Assembly: GCA_040507985.1 (NCBI GenBank)
Contig: JBEVNR010000034.1
Coordinates: 1-31,027 of the forward strand
Origin: JBEVNR01 sp040507985
Lineage (GTDB): Bacteria; Pseudomonadota; Alphaproteobacteria; Rickettsiales; UBA6187
Reading direction: 5' to 3'
DNA: 31,027 nucleotides
Shown here: positions 14,383 to 22,806 of the stretch, piece by piece
How positions within the stretch are numbered: position 1 is the stretch's first letter
Layout of the letters: the number at the start of each line of letters is the position of its first letter
Translations under genes and position numbers: made by a program
The notes under the pieces: generated by a model
What the model was told of the DNA's origin: nothing
The model's database searches: none
What the model saw: only the letters and a program-made list of their open reading frames with translations

Positions 14383-15679
14383 TCTTAAATGGGCCGTCCG
14401 TCCTTACGCCGATATATTCCGCTTGCGCCGGCGTCAGGCGGGTGAGGGTCGCGCCAAGCTTGCTTAAATGCAGCGCCGCCACTTTTTCGTCCAACGCCTT
14501 CGGCAGGCGATACAGCGTGTTTTCATATTTGCCCTTATAGGCGAAGAGTTCGATTTGCGCCAAGGTTTGATTGCAGAACGAATTACTCATCACGAAGGCG
14601 GGATGCCCGTTCGCGCACCCCAAATTCAGCAGGCGCCCTTTCGCGAGCATGATAATTTTATTGCCGGACGGCATTTCCACCCAATCGACCTGCGGCTTAA
14701 TCTCCGTCCATTTGCAGGTTTTCAATCCGGCGACGTCTATCTCGTTGTCGAAATGCCCGATATTGCCGACGATGGCGCCGTCTTTCATCGCCTCCATATG
14801 GGCGCGGGTAATTACGCCCATATTGCCGGTGGCGGTCACGAAAATATCGCCGACGGGCGCCAACGCGTCCATCGTCGCCACCTCGAACCCTTCCATGGCG
14901 GCTTGCAGGGCGCAAATCGGGTCGATTTCGGTTACGAACACCCGCGCGCCGTGGCCTTGCATGGCTTGCGCGCAGCCCTTGCCCACGTTGCCGTAGCCGC
15001 AGATCACGACTTTTTTTCCGGCGATCATCACGTCGGTGGCGCGCTTAATGCCGTCGGGAAGGCTTTCGCGGCATCCGTAGAGATTGTCGAACTTCGATTT
15101 CGTTACGGAGTCGTTGACGTTGATCGCGGGCATGCCCAGCCTGCCGGCGCGCGCCAGCTGCTCCAGGCGCCATACGCCGGTGGTGGTTTCCTCCGACACG
15201 CCGCACAGGCCGGACAGCAAATGCGGGTAGTCTTCGTGAACGATATGCGTTAAGTCGCCGCCGTCGTCCAGCAGCATGTTGGGCGCCTCGTTTCCCCAAT
15301 TGAGCGTGGCGTCGATGCATTCGCGATATTCTTCCTCCGTTTCGCCCTTCCACGCGAACACCGGCACGCCGGTCGCCGCGATCGCCGCCGCCGCCGCGTC
15401 GTTGGTGGAGAAAATGTTGCAGGAACTCCAGCGCACCCTTGCGCCCAGCGCCGTCAGCGTTTCGATCAACACCGCCGTTTCGACCGTCATGTGCAGGCAA
15501 CCGACGATGCGCGCGCCTTTTAGGGGTTGCGACGCCCTAAACTCTTCCCGCAAGGCCATGAGGCCGGGCATTTCCTTTTCGGCCAGGGCGATAAGCTTGC
15601 GGCCGGCGGCGGCGAGCGCAACGTCGCGCACCTTATAGTCGCGGAAGGAAGGCGCGGAGGCAAGGGAAGGCGTCGTCAT
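14363..15679 (-). CDS. ahcY: Adenosylhomocysteinase
   Basis: This cytosolic NAD-dependent enzyme splits S-adenosylhomocysteine into adenosine and homocysteine, clearing the by-product of methylation. The sequence has GCLHMTVETAVLIETL, the substrate-binding INVNDSVTKSKFDNLYG, the NAD-binding VVICGYGNVGKGCAQ and the C-terminal NDDYKY tail, with no gap. An ATG at 15685 directly follows GGAG with no spacing, whereas the ATG at 15679 has GGAG 6 bp upstream, so the shorter start (438 aa) is chosen. It leads an operon with ybgC and probably the EamA gene. No SAH or SAM riboswitch was recognised upstream. Confidence 0.97.
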   Translation of the reverse strand: MTTPSLASAPSFRDYKVRDVALAAAGRKLIALAEKEMPGLMALREEFRASQPLKGARIVGCLHMTVETAVLIETLTALGARVRWSSCNIFSTNDAAAAAIAATGVPVFAWKGETEEEYRECIDATLNWGNEAPNMLLDDGGDLTHIVHEDYPHLLSGLCGVSEETTTGVWRLEQLARAGRLGMPAINVNDSVTKSKFDNLYGCRESLPDGIKRATDVMIAGKKVVICGYGNVGKGCAQAMQGHGARVFVTEIDPICALQAAMEGFEVATMDALAPVGDIFVTATGNMGVITRAHMEAMKDGAIVGNIGHFDNEIDVAGLKTCKWTEIKPQVDWVEMPSGNKIIMLAKGRLLNLGCANGHPAFVMSNSFCNQTLAQIELFAYKGKYENTLYRLPKALDEKVAALHLSKLGATLTRLTPAQAEYIGVRTDGPFKNDDYKY

Positions 15680-16181
15680 AAACATCTCCGTAGCGTGTGT
15701 TTTACGTCAATCGATGGCGCGTATTTTATGCCCCCCGATTATGGTTGCATATACGCGGAAAGTCCATACGGGAATGCGGCAATCCCACAAAAAAATTAAC
15801 GCATTGGTGCGGGCCGTTGCCCTCAGGACAACGTCAAAAATTAATTACTCCGCAATTATTACCTAAAGGTAATGATTGTTGATTGTTCGTTAAAATTCCC
15901 CCCACCGAATGACGCTAATCTGTCGCGAATTGCTATATCTTTTTCTTTCTTTTTTTTGGCGCCCTCGGACACGAACGATCAACGTTCGACGTCTGCGGCT
16001 TTTATGTTTTTGTCAACGTTTAAAAGCACGCAATCGAAAGGACAGACTACACAATAGCAAATAGCAAACTACATAAAGGTGACTTACCTATATCCGTCTC
16101 TCCTGATTCTCAAAACCAAGATTATTTACCTTCTTCTCTTCATATCTCTCCTGCATTAGCGCGCGTTTCTTATAAGTGGAT
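15680..16181. other. 502-bp intergenic region, AT-rich, with one hairpin
   Basis: No convincing gene is seen. CGTTGCCC (15815-15822) and GGACAACG (15826-15833) form an 8-bp stem with one G-T pair and a TCA loop, without a T-run, about 140 bp upstream of ahcY. The half nearest the mucin-like gene is AT-rich and contains AATAGCAAATAGCAAAC, a short direct repeat. Confidence 0.4.
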
Positions 16182-17279
16182 TTAGAGCACGGCAAAAAGA
16201 GCGGCAACGCAGAGTCCGACAGTTACAGGCAAAGGCAGGCGCACATAGGCGGCGCCGTTGCTGGGCTGAAGAGAAGGAGTGGGGGTAGCGGTGGCGATCG
16301 TTCCGTTTCCTCCGGTAGGCGTCGGAAGGTGCGTTCCGTTCGAGGGAACGGGCGCGACCGTCATCGTCGTTGGTTCGGGGGTAGGAATGGCGGATGCGCA
16401 ATCCTCGCTCTCCGGATCGGCAGGATCGCAGGTCGAAGGCGGTTCGGAAGTCGGTTCGCTTGCGGGAACGTCGGCGGACGTCGATGGTTCGGCAGGAGCG
16501 GCGCAACTCACGTTCTCCGGATCGGTAACGTCGCAGCCCGAAGGTGATTCGGGAAGCGTTCCGTTCGCGGGAGGGGCGGGAGTGGGTTCGCTTGCGGGAG
16601 TCTTGCTAGACGTCTGTTCGCAATAAGGATCGTTCGGATGGCCGCATGGAGATGTGGTTTCCTCAGGGGCTTCGCTAGCGATCGTTGACGGCTCCGTAGG
16701 AGAATCGGAAACGACGGTCGATTCGAAGGAGCAGCCGGGAGCGGGATCTCGAGGGTTGCATCGGCGCGTCGTGGCAGAGGTTTCCTCAGGAACGCGATCC
16801 GTAGTCGGTGATTTCTGAATGGCGGAAGATGGCGCGTCGTTAACGCTTGTGCCGTACGTGACATGAACAAACGAGGTTGGGGTTGTTTCGTTCAGTCCAT
16901 GGGTGCATTCCGGCTTATCGCATTGATACCGTGTAATCGTATGATATTCGGTGACGGTGGCAGGCCCCGTATTGTTAGGAGGTGCGGTCGTCGCGGGCAA
17001 GAAGGGCATCAGCGGACTTCCGTGGTGGCGATAACTTCCGGGTTTTGCGGCCGTAAGCGAAGCAAGTGCGGCGCAGCCAATGACAAACGTGAACGTAACC
17101 ATGGCTATTGCTATTGCAAAGATCGATAGAGTCGCGTAAGGGCGGGAAACAAAGAGAAATCTCGAGAGATCTAAGCGATGAAGGTAGCTGATCGATAGGG
17201 GATCGCGAGTCGAAGTGGTGAACTTTTTCATCTTACCAAATATTTCACCCAAAATCAAGCGCAACCTTTCATCCGACAT
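16182..17279 (-). CDS. Mucin-like Ser/Thr/Pro-rich envelope protein with five Cys pairs
   Basis: The 365-aa protein has a hydrophobic segment at about residues 50-75, then some 270 residues dominated by Ser, Thr, Pro, Glu and Ala. Five cysteine pairs (120/125, 174/183, 212/220, 249/259, 284/294) are spaced 5-10 apart, the last four in the form C-x(2-3)-x-DP-x(1-4)-C, separated by low-complexity linkers. Six N-x-S/T sequons occur, mostly NGT. A short hydrophobic tail (LPLPVTVGLCVAALFAVL) ends the protein. This resembles eukaryotic mucin or GPI-type surface proteins rather than any bacterial family I know. The N-terminal segment suggests an anchored protein with an exposed stalk. The gene stands alone between ahcY and tolB. 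Confidence 0.7.
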   Translation of the reverse strand: MSDERLRLILGEIFGKMKKFTTSTRDPLSISYLHRLDLSRFLFVSRPYATLSIFAIAIAMVTFTFVIGCAALASLTAAKPGSYRHHGSPLMPFLPATTAPPNNTGPATVTEYHTITRYQCDKPECTHGLNETTPTSFVHVTYGTSVNDAPSSAIQKSPTTDRVPEETSATTRRCNPRDPAPGCSFESTVVSDSPTEPSTIASEAPEETTSPCGHPNDPYCEQTSSKTPASEPTPAPPANGTLPESPSGCDVTDPENVSCAAPAEPSTSADVPASEPTSEPPSTCDPADPESEDCASAIPTPEPTTMTVAPVPSNGTHLPTPTGGNGTIATATPTPSLQPSNGAAYVRLPLPVTVGLCVAALFAVL

Positions 17280-17510
17280 ACTCGATTCTCTCTATCCCTG
17301 CGCCGCAAATATCGCTACGTTCTTTACATTCCTTCCCTGACGTGACTTCCTTGTCCGGCAACCGGCCGTCGGCGGCGACGCCCATTTTCTTAATGACATT
17401 GCGCCTTATTCGTTTATTTTAGAAAAAACGTTTATGGTGCATAGGTAGAGTGTGAAGCGGATATATCTCGCTTTTCCCATGCAAAAAAGCAAAACCATAT
17501 GAGGGAAGTT

Positions 17511-18866
17511 ATGGCCGGAATCGCGTTATCGTCACTTTCTCCCCGCATGGCGCGGAGCAGGTATGTCGCGCTGCTTTTCGCGGCGCTGTGTTTCGCGAGG
17601 GAAGGCGCGCGCGCGGACATCTCCATCGACGTGACCAAGGGTAACGCCGAGCCGGTGGTGGTCGCGCTTCCCTATCCCGCCGCGCCCAATCCGGGGGCGC
17701 AGCAGGTCGGCGACGACATTATCGAGGTGGCCGAGGGCGACTTGAACGGCAGCGGATTTTTCCGCTCGGCGGATCGCACCGCGTTCCTGCAAAAATTTAA
17801 CAGCGACGCCGACATTCCGCGCTTCCCCAACTGGCAAATGCTCGGCGCCGCCGTGGTGGTGGCGTCGTCGGCGCAAATCAACGGCAGTTCCGTGACCTTC
17901 AATTACCGCTTGTGGGACGTCTACAGCCAGAGGCAGATTTTAGGCAAGCAATTTACGACCGACGCCGCGAACGCGCGCCGCATCGGCCATATTCTCGCCG
18001 ACGCCGTGTACGAGGCGCTGACGGGCGAAAAAGGCTATTTCGATTCGCGCATCGCCTACGTCGCGGAATCGTTCGACGGCAGGCGCAAGCATAAGCGCAT
18101 CGCGATTATGGACCAAGACGGCGCCAACAACGCCTACGTGACGAACGGCGCCGAGTTGGTGTTGACGCCGCGCTTCTCTCCGGACGGGCGCAAGCTGCTC
18201 TATGTCGGATATGCCGGCGGGGTAAATCCCTCTCTCTATTTAGTCAATATCGAGCGCGGCGGCGTCGGCGCGCGCATCGGTGGGTCGGGCGGCATGGCTT
18301 TTTCTCCCAATTTCGCGCCGGGCGGAAACGAAGCCGCCTTGGCCGTCTCGCAAAACGGCAACAGCGACATTTTCATTAGCAACTTGCAGGGCGACATGCG
18401 TCGCATCACCAACCACACGGCCATCGACACGTCGCCTTCCTTTTCTCCGGACGGATCGCGCATCGTATTTAGCTCCGACCGCGCCGGAAGTCCGCAAATT
18501 TACGTGATGAATCGCGGCGGGGGCGGAGAGGCTCGCCTCTCTTACGGCGACGGCGACTATAACACGCCCGTCTGGTCGCCCAAGGGCGACTACGTCGCCT
18601 TCACCAAGCGCGACAAGGGCCAATTTTACATCGGGGTGATGCGCCCGGACGGATCGCAGGAACGGCTTTTGACCTCCAGCTATCTGGACGAAGGTCCGGC
18701 ATGGTCTCCCAACGGCCGGCTGCTGGTGTTTGCGCGCCAGTCTCCCGGCGGACGCGGGCGCCCGGGAGCGTCCGATTTATACGTCGTGGACTTGGCCGGC
18801 AACCATTTGCGCCGCGTCTCGACGCCGGGCGAGGCGTCCGATCCCACGTGGGCATATATGCCCTAA
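17511..18866 (+). CDS. tolB: Tol-Pal system periplasmic protein TolB
   Basis: TolB is the periplasmic beta-propeller that links Pal and the Tol inner-membrane complex during outer-membrane constriction. A signal peptide (hydrophobic YVALLFAALCFA, then AREGARA) precedes the mature start DISIDVTKG. The N-terminal alpha/beta domain is followed by repeated propeller blades with the FSPDG/WSPNG signature: LTPRFSPDGRKLLY, PSFSPDGSRIVFSSDR, PVWSPKGDYVAFTK, PAWSPNGRLLVFAR. Length is normal. The ATG at 17511 is preferred to 17499 because AGGGA lies 4-5 bp upstream of it. tolQRA and pal are not in the window, which is unusual. Confidence 0.95.
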   Translation: MAGIALSSLSPRMARSRYVALLFAALCFAREGARADISIDVTKGNAEPVVVALPYPAAPNPGAQQVGDDIIEVAEGDLNGSGFFRSADRTAFLQKFNSDADIPRFPNWQMLGAAVVVASSAQINGSSVTFNYRLWDVYSQRQILGKQFTTDAANARRIGHILADAVYEALTGEKGYFDSRIAYVAESFDGRRKHKRIAIMDQDGANNAYVTNGAELVLTPRFSPDGRKLLYVGYAGGVNPSLYLVNIERGGVGARIGGSGGMAFSPNFAPGGNEAALAVSQNGNSDIFISNLQGDMRRITNHTAIDTSPSFSPDGSRIVFSSDRAGSPQIYVMNRGGGGEARLSYGDGDYNTPVWSPKGDYVAFTKRDKGQFYIGVMRPDGSQERLLTSSYLDEGPAWSPNGRLLVFARQSPGGRGRPGASDLYVVDLAGNHLRRVSTPGEASDPTWAYMP

Positions 18867-18883
18867 CGCGTATGTAACGCACC

Positions 18884-21100
18884 GTGACCACGCCGAATCA
18901 TTCTTCCTGCCACAATTTTTTGCGCATACGGGAATTGGGAGGATCCGGCAAGCGCTCGCGCGTTTTCCTCACCTCCTGCGGCAATGATCTTTTTGTGGAA
19001 AAGCATTTTCCGTCAGGCGCTTCCTGCCCATATTTTCGTAACGAGCTGCGTGCGCGCGACGTGCTGCGCCACCCCGCCGTCGCTCCGATCGTCGCGCGGC
19101 TCGAGGACGGATTTATCATGCCTTACTACCCTGCGTCGCGTCCGTGGAACGACGACGGGCGCACGTTATATCCGGTCGATCGGGCGCGCCGCGTCATGCA
19201 ATTTATGGCCTGGCTCGCCGCGCAAGGATTCGCGATGCAAGATTGGCATCCCGGCGCGTTTTTATTTGACGAAAGCGACGCGTTGCGGGTAATAGATTTT
19301 GAGTATCTCGCCGAAATTCTTCCCGCGTTTGATTTTCGCATGTCGCCGGATTTTCGCGGCGAGGACGTTTTTTGCGGAGCTTCCGTTCCCTTGCGTAAAA
19401 AAGGCTACCGTTACATGTGGAAACCCGCGCTCGGATTGTCTTACGAAAGCCTGATGCGCGACGGACCCGCCGTTCTCGCCGTCAAGCGGAGCCTGTTTTT
19501 TGCCTGCAAAAAATTTCCCTCCTTCTTATATAAACGCGCGGAAGGCGCCGCGAAGCGTCTTTGTCCCCTTTCGCGCACGCCTCCCCCCGCGTCGCAAAAA
19601 CTATGCGGCGCCGGGCTTTCGGAAAAAGAGGCCATGGCCGCCGATCGGTATTTTTCTCCGTCCGACCATATGGAGTTTACGGACGCTCCTCCGTTCAAGC
19701 CACCCGAAAACGTGCGATACCGTCCGCTTGCGCTTCCGCATTGCGTGAAGCGCAACAACGCCGACGTGTTAATGCTGGCCGGAAAGGCGATTTGGGCGAC
19801 GCGCCGTTACGACGCCGTCGGCGCGGCCAAGCGCCTCTATGTGCCGCTATCGTGGGAACTGGCGTTGTTTTTGCCGGCTTTCCTGCGCTACGTCATGCGC
19901 GGACAATTGCGCTTCGACGGCGCGGAGCGCATTCCCCTTATGCCCAAAGGAAGAAAAATCTGGCTTTCCTACGTGCCGTCGCGCCGTAAATTTCGTCGCG
20001 GCCCCCGATTCTACGTGCGCGACGACATTCCGCTGTGCGAATTTTTTGCCGACATGCGAAAAAGAGACATACGCTACGTGTTGTTGCGCGGACATGAAAC
20101 CCTCGACGCCCTTGCCGCCGACGAAGACGTCGACATATTGGCGGCGGACGCCGACGTGGAGAAAGCGCTGGCGTTCTTTGACGAAAAATTGGGAACCCGC
20201 CCCCTTGACCTTTATTCCCCCTCCGGCGCCCGCCATACCGACTATCACGGCATTTCCTATTATCCGCCCTATTTCGCGGAGGAGATTTTAGAGGGACGAA
20301 TTCTCGACGGGGCGTCGGGCGCCTACGTGCCGGCGCCGCAAGACGCGCTGGACAGCTACGCCTACCACTTGCTTTTCCATAAGGGGCAAACATGTGGACT
20401 TCCGAAAAAAGCGGAAGCTAAAAAAGCGCCGGTCGACGCTTTCAAAAATAAATATGCCGACTATTTGCGACGTAAATGCGCCGACGCGGGCGTGAGCGTC
20501 CCGGAGGACATGGCGGGGCTGGCCGAATATTTGTCGGAGCGCGACTTGCTTCCGCCGGAAGACACGATAGGAAGAATATCGGTATATAACTCTTGGGTGC
20601 GGAAACATTTCGCCGTCGAAAATAAATTGCGGCGCCATCCGCCCGGGGCCGTCGCCTTCATCGTTCGCGCCTTGGCGAAAGAACGGGGAGTGATCGGAGA
20701 AATCGTTTCCATGATCGAATCGTGCGGGTTCATCGCGCTGGCGCAAGGCGAACTGTCGCCGGCCGACGTCGCGCGCGTGGCAAGACAAATTCGCGGCGGC
20801 AATTGGCATAAGGGCATCGACCGCATCGACAGCGGCGCGCCGAATTATTTCGTTCTCGCCTACGACCCTTACCCCATTCCGCCGACGGCGGCGGAACGCA
20901 AGGAATATCCCCGCGTGGACAACGCGCGCATCTTAAAGAAAGCCGACATTCGTCGCGAGATTGCGCGGCGTTATTTCGACGGGCAAAAAACGTCCGTGGT
21001 GCACACGTCGGACAACAGCGACGAAGCGATGCATTACGCCGATCTCGTCTCTCCGGAATCCACTCCCTTACTGCAAGAGGCGATAAAAAAGCGGGGATAG
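18884..21100 (+). CDS. Multidomain protein: kinase-like + nucleotidyltransferase-like + NDK-like
   Basis: This 738-aa protein starts at GTG 17 bp after tolB. Residues about 1-145 resemble the lipopolysaccharide/Kdo-kinase type of kinase fold: LFVEK (Lys40), FRNELRARDVL (Glu54), MQDWHPGAFLF (Asp120, His122) and VIDFEYL (Asp138); the usual Asn after HPG is Ala. Residues about 385-500 have LRGHETLDALAADEDVDILA, a nucleotidyltransferase-like G-x(n)-D-x-D pattern, followed by a helix with ALDSYAYHLLFHKGQ. Residues about 585-738 resemble nucleoside-diphosphate kinase: GVIGEIVSMIESCGF, a run to DIRREIARRYF, and VVHTSDNSDEAMHYADLV, which mimics the active-site N-x-x-HGSDS-x-E-A. A role in surface-glycan or envelope phosphorylation is inferred from domains and the tolB neighbour. 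Confidence 0.6.
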   Translation: MTTPNHSSCHNFLRIRELGGSGKRSRVFLTSCGNDLFVEKHFPSGASCPYFRNELRARDVLRHPAVAPIVARLEDGFIMPYYPASRPWNDDGRTLYPVDRARRVMQFMAWLAAQGFAMQDWHPGAFLFDESDALRVIDFEYLAEILPAFDFRMSPDFRGEDVFCGASVPLRKKGYRYMWKPALGLSYESLMRDGPAVLAVKRSLFFACKKFPSFLYKRAEGAAKRLCPLSRTPPPASQKLCGAGLSEKEAMAADRYFSPSDHMEFTDAPPFKPPENVRYRPLALPHCVKRNNADVLMLAGKAIWATRRYDAVGAAKRLYVPLSWELALFLPAFLRYVMRGQLRFDGAERIPLMPKGRKIWLSYVPSRRKFRRGPRFYVRDDIPLCEFFADMRKRDIRYVLLRGHETLDALAADEDVDILAADADVEKALAFFDEKLGTRPLDLYSPSGARHTDYHGISYYPPYFAEEILEGRILDGASGAYVPAPQDALDSYAYHLLFHKGQTCGLPKKAEAKKAPVDAFKNKYADYLRRKCADAGVSVPEDMAGLAEYLSERDLLPPEDTIGRISVYNSWVRKHFAVENKLRRHPPGAVAFIVRALAKERGVIGEIVSMIESCGFIALAQGELSPADVARVARQIRGGNWHKGIDRIDSGAPNYFVLAYDPYPIPPTAAERKEYPRVDNARILKKADIRREIARRYFDGQKTSVVHTSDNSDEAMHYADLVSPESTPLLQEAIKKRG

Positions 21101-21110
21101 AAACTTTCGT

Positions 21111-22004
21111 TTACGGCCCTAATTTTTTATTGGCCGCCTCCGTTACGACGCCCGCCAAAGCGGAAAACGCCTCCGTTCGCGTCGAGCGAGCGCGACGCGC
21201 CAGCGCGATGCGGCGAGACGGCGCGGGGGCATCGAAGGGAACGTAAGCGATGCTGCCTTCGTCCGTTTTTTCGCACGCAATCGCGGGCATAAGCGTCACG
21301 CCGTGTCCGGCCGCCGTCATGCGTCGCAGCGTCTCCAATCCCGCCGCCTTAAACGCGCCTTCGTGCGCACCCGCCAAACGGCACACGTCAAGCGCCTGCT
21401 CCCGCAAGCAATGGCCTTCCTCAAGCAACATGGGGCGATAGCGCGCGAATTCCTTAGCCGTGACGCTCCTTACCGTCGCCAAGGGGTGGTCCTTTGCGGC
21501 GGCCAGATAAAAAGGGTCGTCGAACAGCGCCTTGGCGATAAGCCCGTCTTCCTCCAGCGGCAACGCCAACAGGGCGGCGTCGATTTTCCCCTTTTTGAGC
21601 GACGCGATAAGCTCCGCCGATTTTTCCTCTACGGGAACCACGCGAAGCTCCGGAAAGAGCGACGCGGACGAGGCGATGATCTCCGGCAACAGATAGGGCG
21701 CCAGGGTGGGGAACGCGCCCAACCTATATTCTCCGCCTAAAGGATGAGCGCCGTTTTTCGCGCACTCGACAAGGTCGCGCGCGCCCTGCAACACTTCTCG
21801 CGCTCGGCGCGCCACTTCCTGCCCGACGGCAGTGACGGCAACGCGCTTATTGTCCCGCTCGAACAACGGAACGCCGAGATATTCCTCTAGTTTTTTAATT
21901 TGGCCGCTCAACGTAGGTTGGCTCACGTTGCAGCGTTCCGCCGCCTTGCCGAAATTGAGCGTTTCGGCGACGGCAACGACATATTCCAAATCGCGAAGGT
22001 TCAT
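21111..22004 (-). CDS. oxyR: OxyR-like LysR-family peroxide regulator
   Basis: The 297-aa protein has the LysR helix-turn-helix (about 1-60: LNFGKAAERCNVSQPTLSGQIKKLEEYLG) and an effector domain containing EEGHCLREQALDVCRLAG. The two cysteines at 199 and 208 match the redox pair of E. coli OxyR exactly in spacing and numbering, so the peroxide-sensing disulfide switch is probably intact. No catalase or peroxiredoxin gene is adjacent; the gene converges on the multidomain gene with 10 bp between stops. Confidence 0.9.
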   Translation of the reverse strand: MNLRDLEYVVAVAETLNFGKAAERCNVSQPTLSGQIKKLEEYLGVPLFERDNKRVAVTAVGQEVARRAREVLQGARDLVECAKNGAHPLGGEYRLGAFPTLAPYLLPEIIASSASLFPELRVVPVEEKSAELIASLKKGKIDAALLALPLEEDGLIAKALFDDPFYLAAAKDHPLATVRSVTAKEFARYRPMLLEEGHCLREQALDVCRLAGAHEGAFKAAGLETLRRMTAAGHGVTLMPAIACEKTDEGSIAYVPFDAPAPSRRIALARRARSTRTEAFSALAGVVTEAANKKLGP

Positions 22005-22091
22005 GCGGCAAACAAATAATAACTAAGGGCGGGATTGCAGGTTGCCTTCGGCGAAAGGAGAAAGCAAGTTTTTTCGACGGGGCGTTAAAAA

Positions 22092-22246
22092 TAGACTTCT
22101 TGCATAACCCTATCTATGGCGTGCGCCTGCGTCGCCTAAGTCCGTCCTCGAATCCTCACGTACCTATCTATGTACGCTGCGGCTGTAGCTAAGCGTGTCG
22201 CTCCTAGCATTCGGCTTGCCAATAGCTAAGTTATGCAAGAGGTCTA
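22092..22246. repeat. MITE-like element with 17-bp terminal inverted repeats
   Basis: TAGACTTCTTGCATAAC (22092-22108) and GTTATGCAAGAGGTCTA (22230-22246) are reverse complements at 16 of 17 positions and bound a 155-bp noncoding segment. The outermost TA on each side could be a target-site duplication, as for IS630/Tc1-mariner or some IS5-group elements. A hairpin CGTAC-CTATCTAT-GTACG lies inside. No coding frame is present. Confidence 0.7.
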
Positions 22247-22266
22247 ATATTTTAGAAAAATCTGTA

Positions 22267-22320
22267 AAAAATCGCCGGAACTATAGGAAGCACAGTCAGA
22301 CTGTACCTTAGAGCGATTTT
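22267..22320. repeat. Nested inverted repeats
   Basis: AAAATCGC (22267-22274) and GCGATTTT (22313-22320) are perfect reverse complements, and ACAGTCAGACTGT (22292-22304) is a perfect odd palindrome at their centre. It could be a structured RNA, a terminator-like element or a transposon end. It lies between the MITE-like repeat and a gene fragment. Confidence 0.45.
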
Positions 22321-22325
22321 ATTAA

Positions 22326-22433
22326 TTTGATGAAGAATGGTGCCCGCTGGTGAATTCTATACCGGAAAACCAGCGTGAGCAGATATCAATGCTCAGGATT
22401 CCAAATTACAATCTTTTTCAAATGGCTGCGTGA
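22326..22433 (+). pseudogene. C-terminal fragment of an unidentified gene
   Basis: A plus-strand frame opens after a TAA at 22323 and reads FDEEWCPLVNSIPENQ, then REQISMLRIPNYNLFQ, ending at TGA. It has no start codon at its 5' end and composition typical of real protein, so it looks like the tail of a gene cut off on its left. It abuts the convergent HipB-like gene with no spacing. Confidence 0.35.
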
Positions 22434-22658
22434 TTACGCTTTCCATTTGTGGCTAGCAACAACTGAGATACCAAGGCTACGCAAAACATGCAGGGTTTTA
22501 CCAAGGTGAGCGGTTTCTTTACCTCTTTCCAACTCGCTGATGAACCGACGACCCATACCGGTAAGACCCGCTAGATCGTCCTGACTCAATTTCTGCGCTT
22601 TACGCGTTGCCTGCACGATTTTTCCGAGATCTGCGGTGGTGTGCATAGTGGTGTTCAT
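22434..22658 (-). CDS. HipB-like XRE antitoxin (orphan)
   Basis: The 74-aa protein has the HipB/Y4mF-type helix-turn-helix: ADLGKIVQATRKAQKLSQDD, then LAGLTGMGRRFISELERGKETAHLGKTLHVLRSLGI. This family normally pairs with HipA kinase toxin, binding its promoter and neutralising HipA. No hipA follows: the downstream sequence is a convergent fragment. The ATG at 22658 is preferred, since the longer frame to 22757 runs through the operator. Its upstream region carries a matching operator and promoter. Confidence 0.8.
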   Translation of the reverse strand: MNTTMHTTADLGKIVQATRKAQKLSQDDLAGLTGMGRRFISELERGKETAHLGKTLHVLRSLGISVVASHKWKA

Positions 22659-22668
22659 AGAAAAGCCT

Positions 22669-22740
22669 TTTGTTACCGTTCGGGAGCATTTTAGGGCAAA
22701 ATGGGTATAAAACAACAAAATGATACCGCTCGGTAACAAA
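22669..22740 (-). promoter_or_regulatory. Promoter and paired operators of the HipB-like gene
   Basis: TTTGTTACCGTTCGG (22669-22683) and CCGCTCGGTAACAAA (22726-22740) are reverse complements at 13 of 15 positions. Between them on the minus strand lie a -35 TTGTTT (22710-22715) and a -10 TAAAAT (22688-22693), 16 bp apart. A perfect palindrome TGTCCGGACA follows at 22741. Two operator sites flanking the promoter match autoregulation by HipB-like proteins. Confidence 0.6.
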
Positions 22741-22806
22741 TGTCCGGACATCTGCAAAATAGATTATTTTAGGTGGGTTGGTATGCTCCGATAAAAAGGA
22801 GCGCAC

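Noticed and set aside
14468..15253. 261-codon plus-strand frame opposite ahcY
   Set aside because: It is exactly antisense to adenosylhomocysteinase, and its residues are explained by the complementary strand.
15815..15833. Hairpin upstream of ahcY as a SAH or SAM riboswitch
   Set aside because: It is a simple stem with a tiny loop and lacks the conserved core of those riboswitches.
19839..20291. Plus and minus frames inside the 738-aa gene
   Set aside because: They are shadow frames in a long, GC-rich coding region with no start signals or motifs.
22267..22320. CRISPR-like repeat
   Set aside because: There is only one palindromic unit with no regular spacers; no CRISPR array was seen anywhere in the window.
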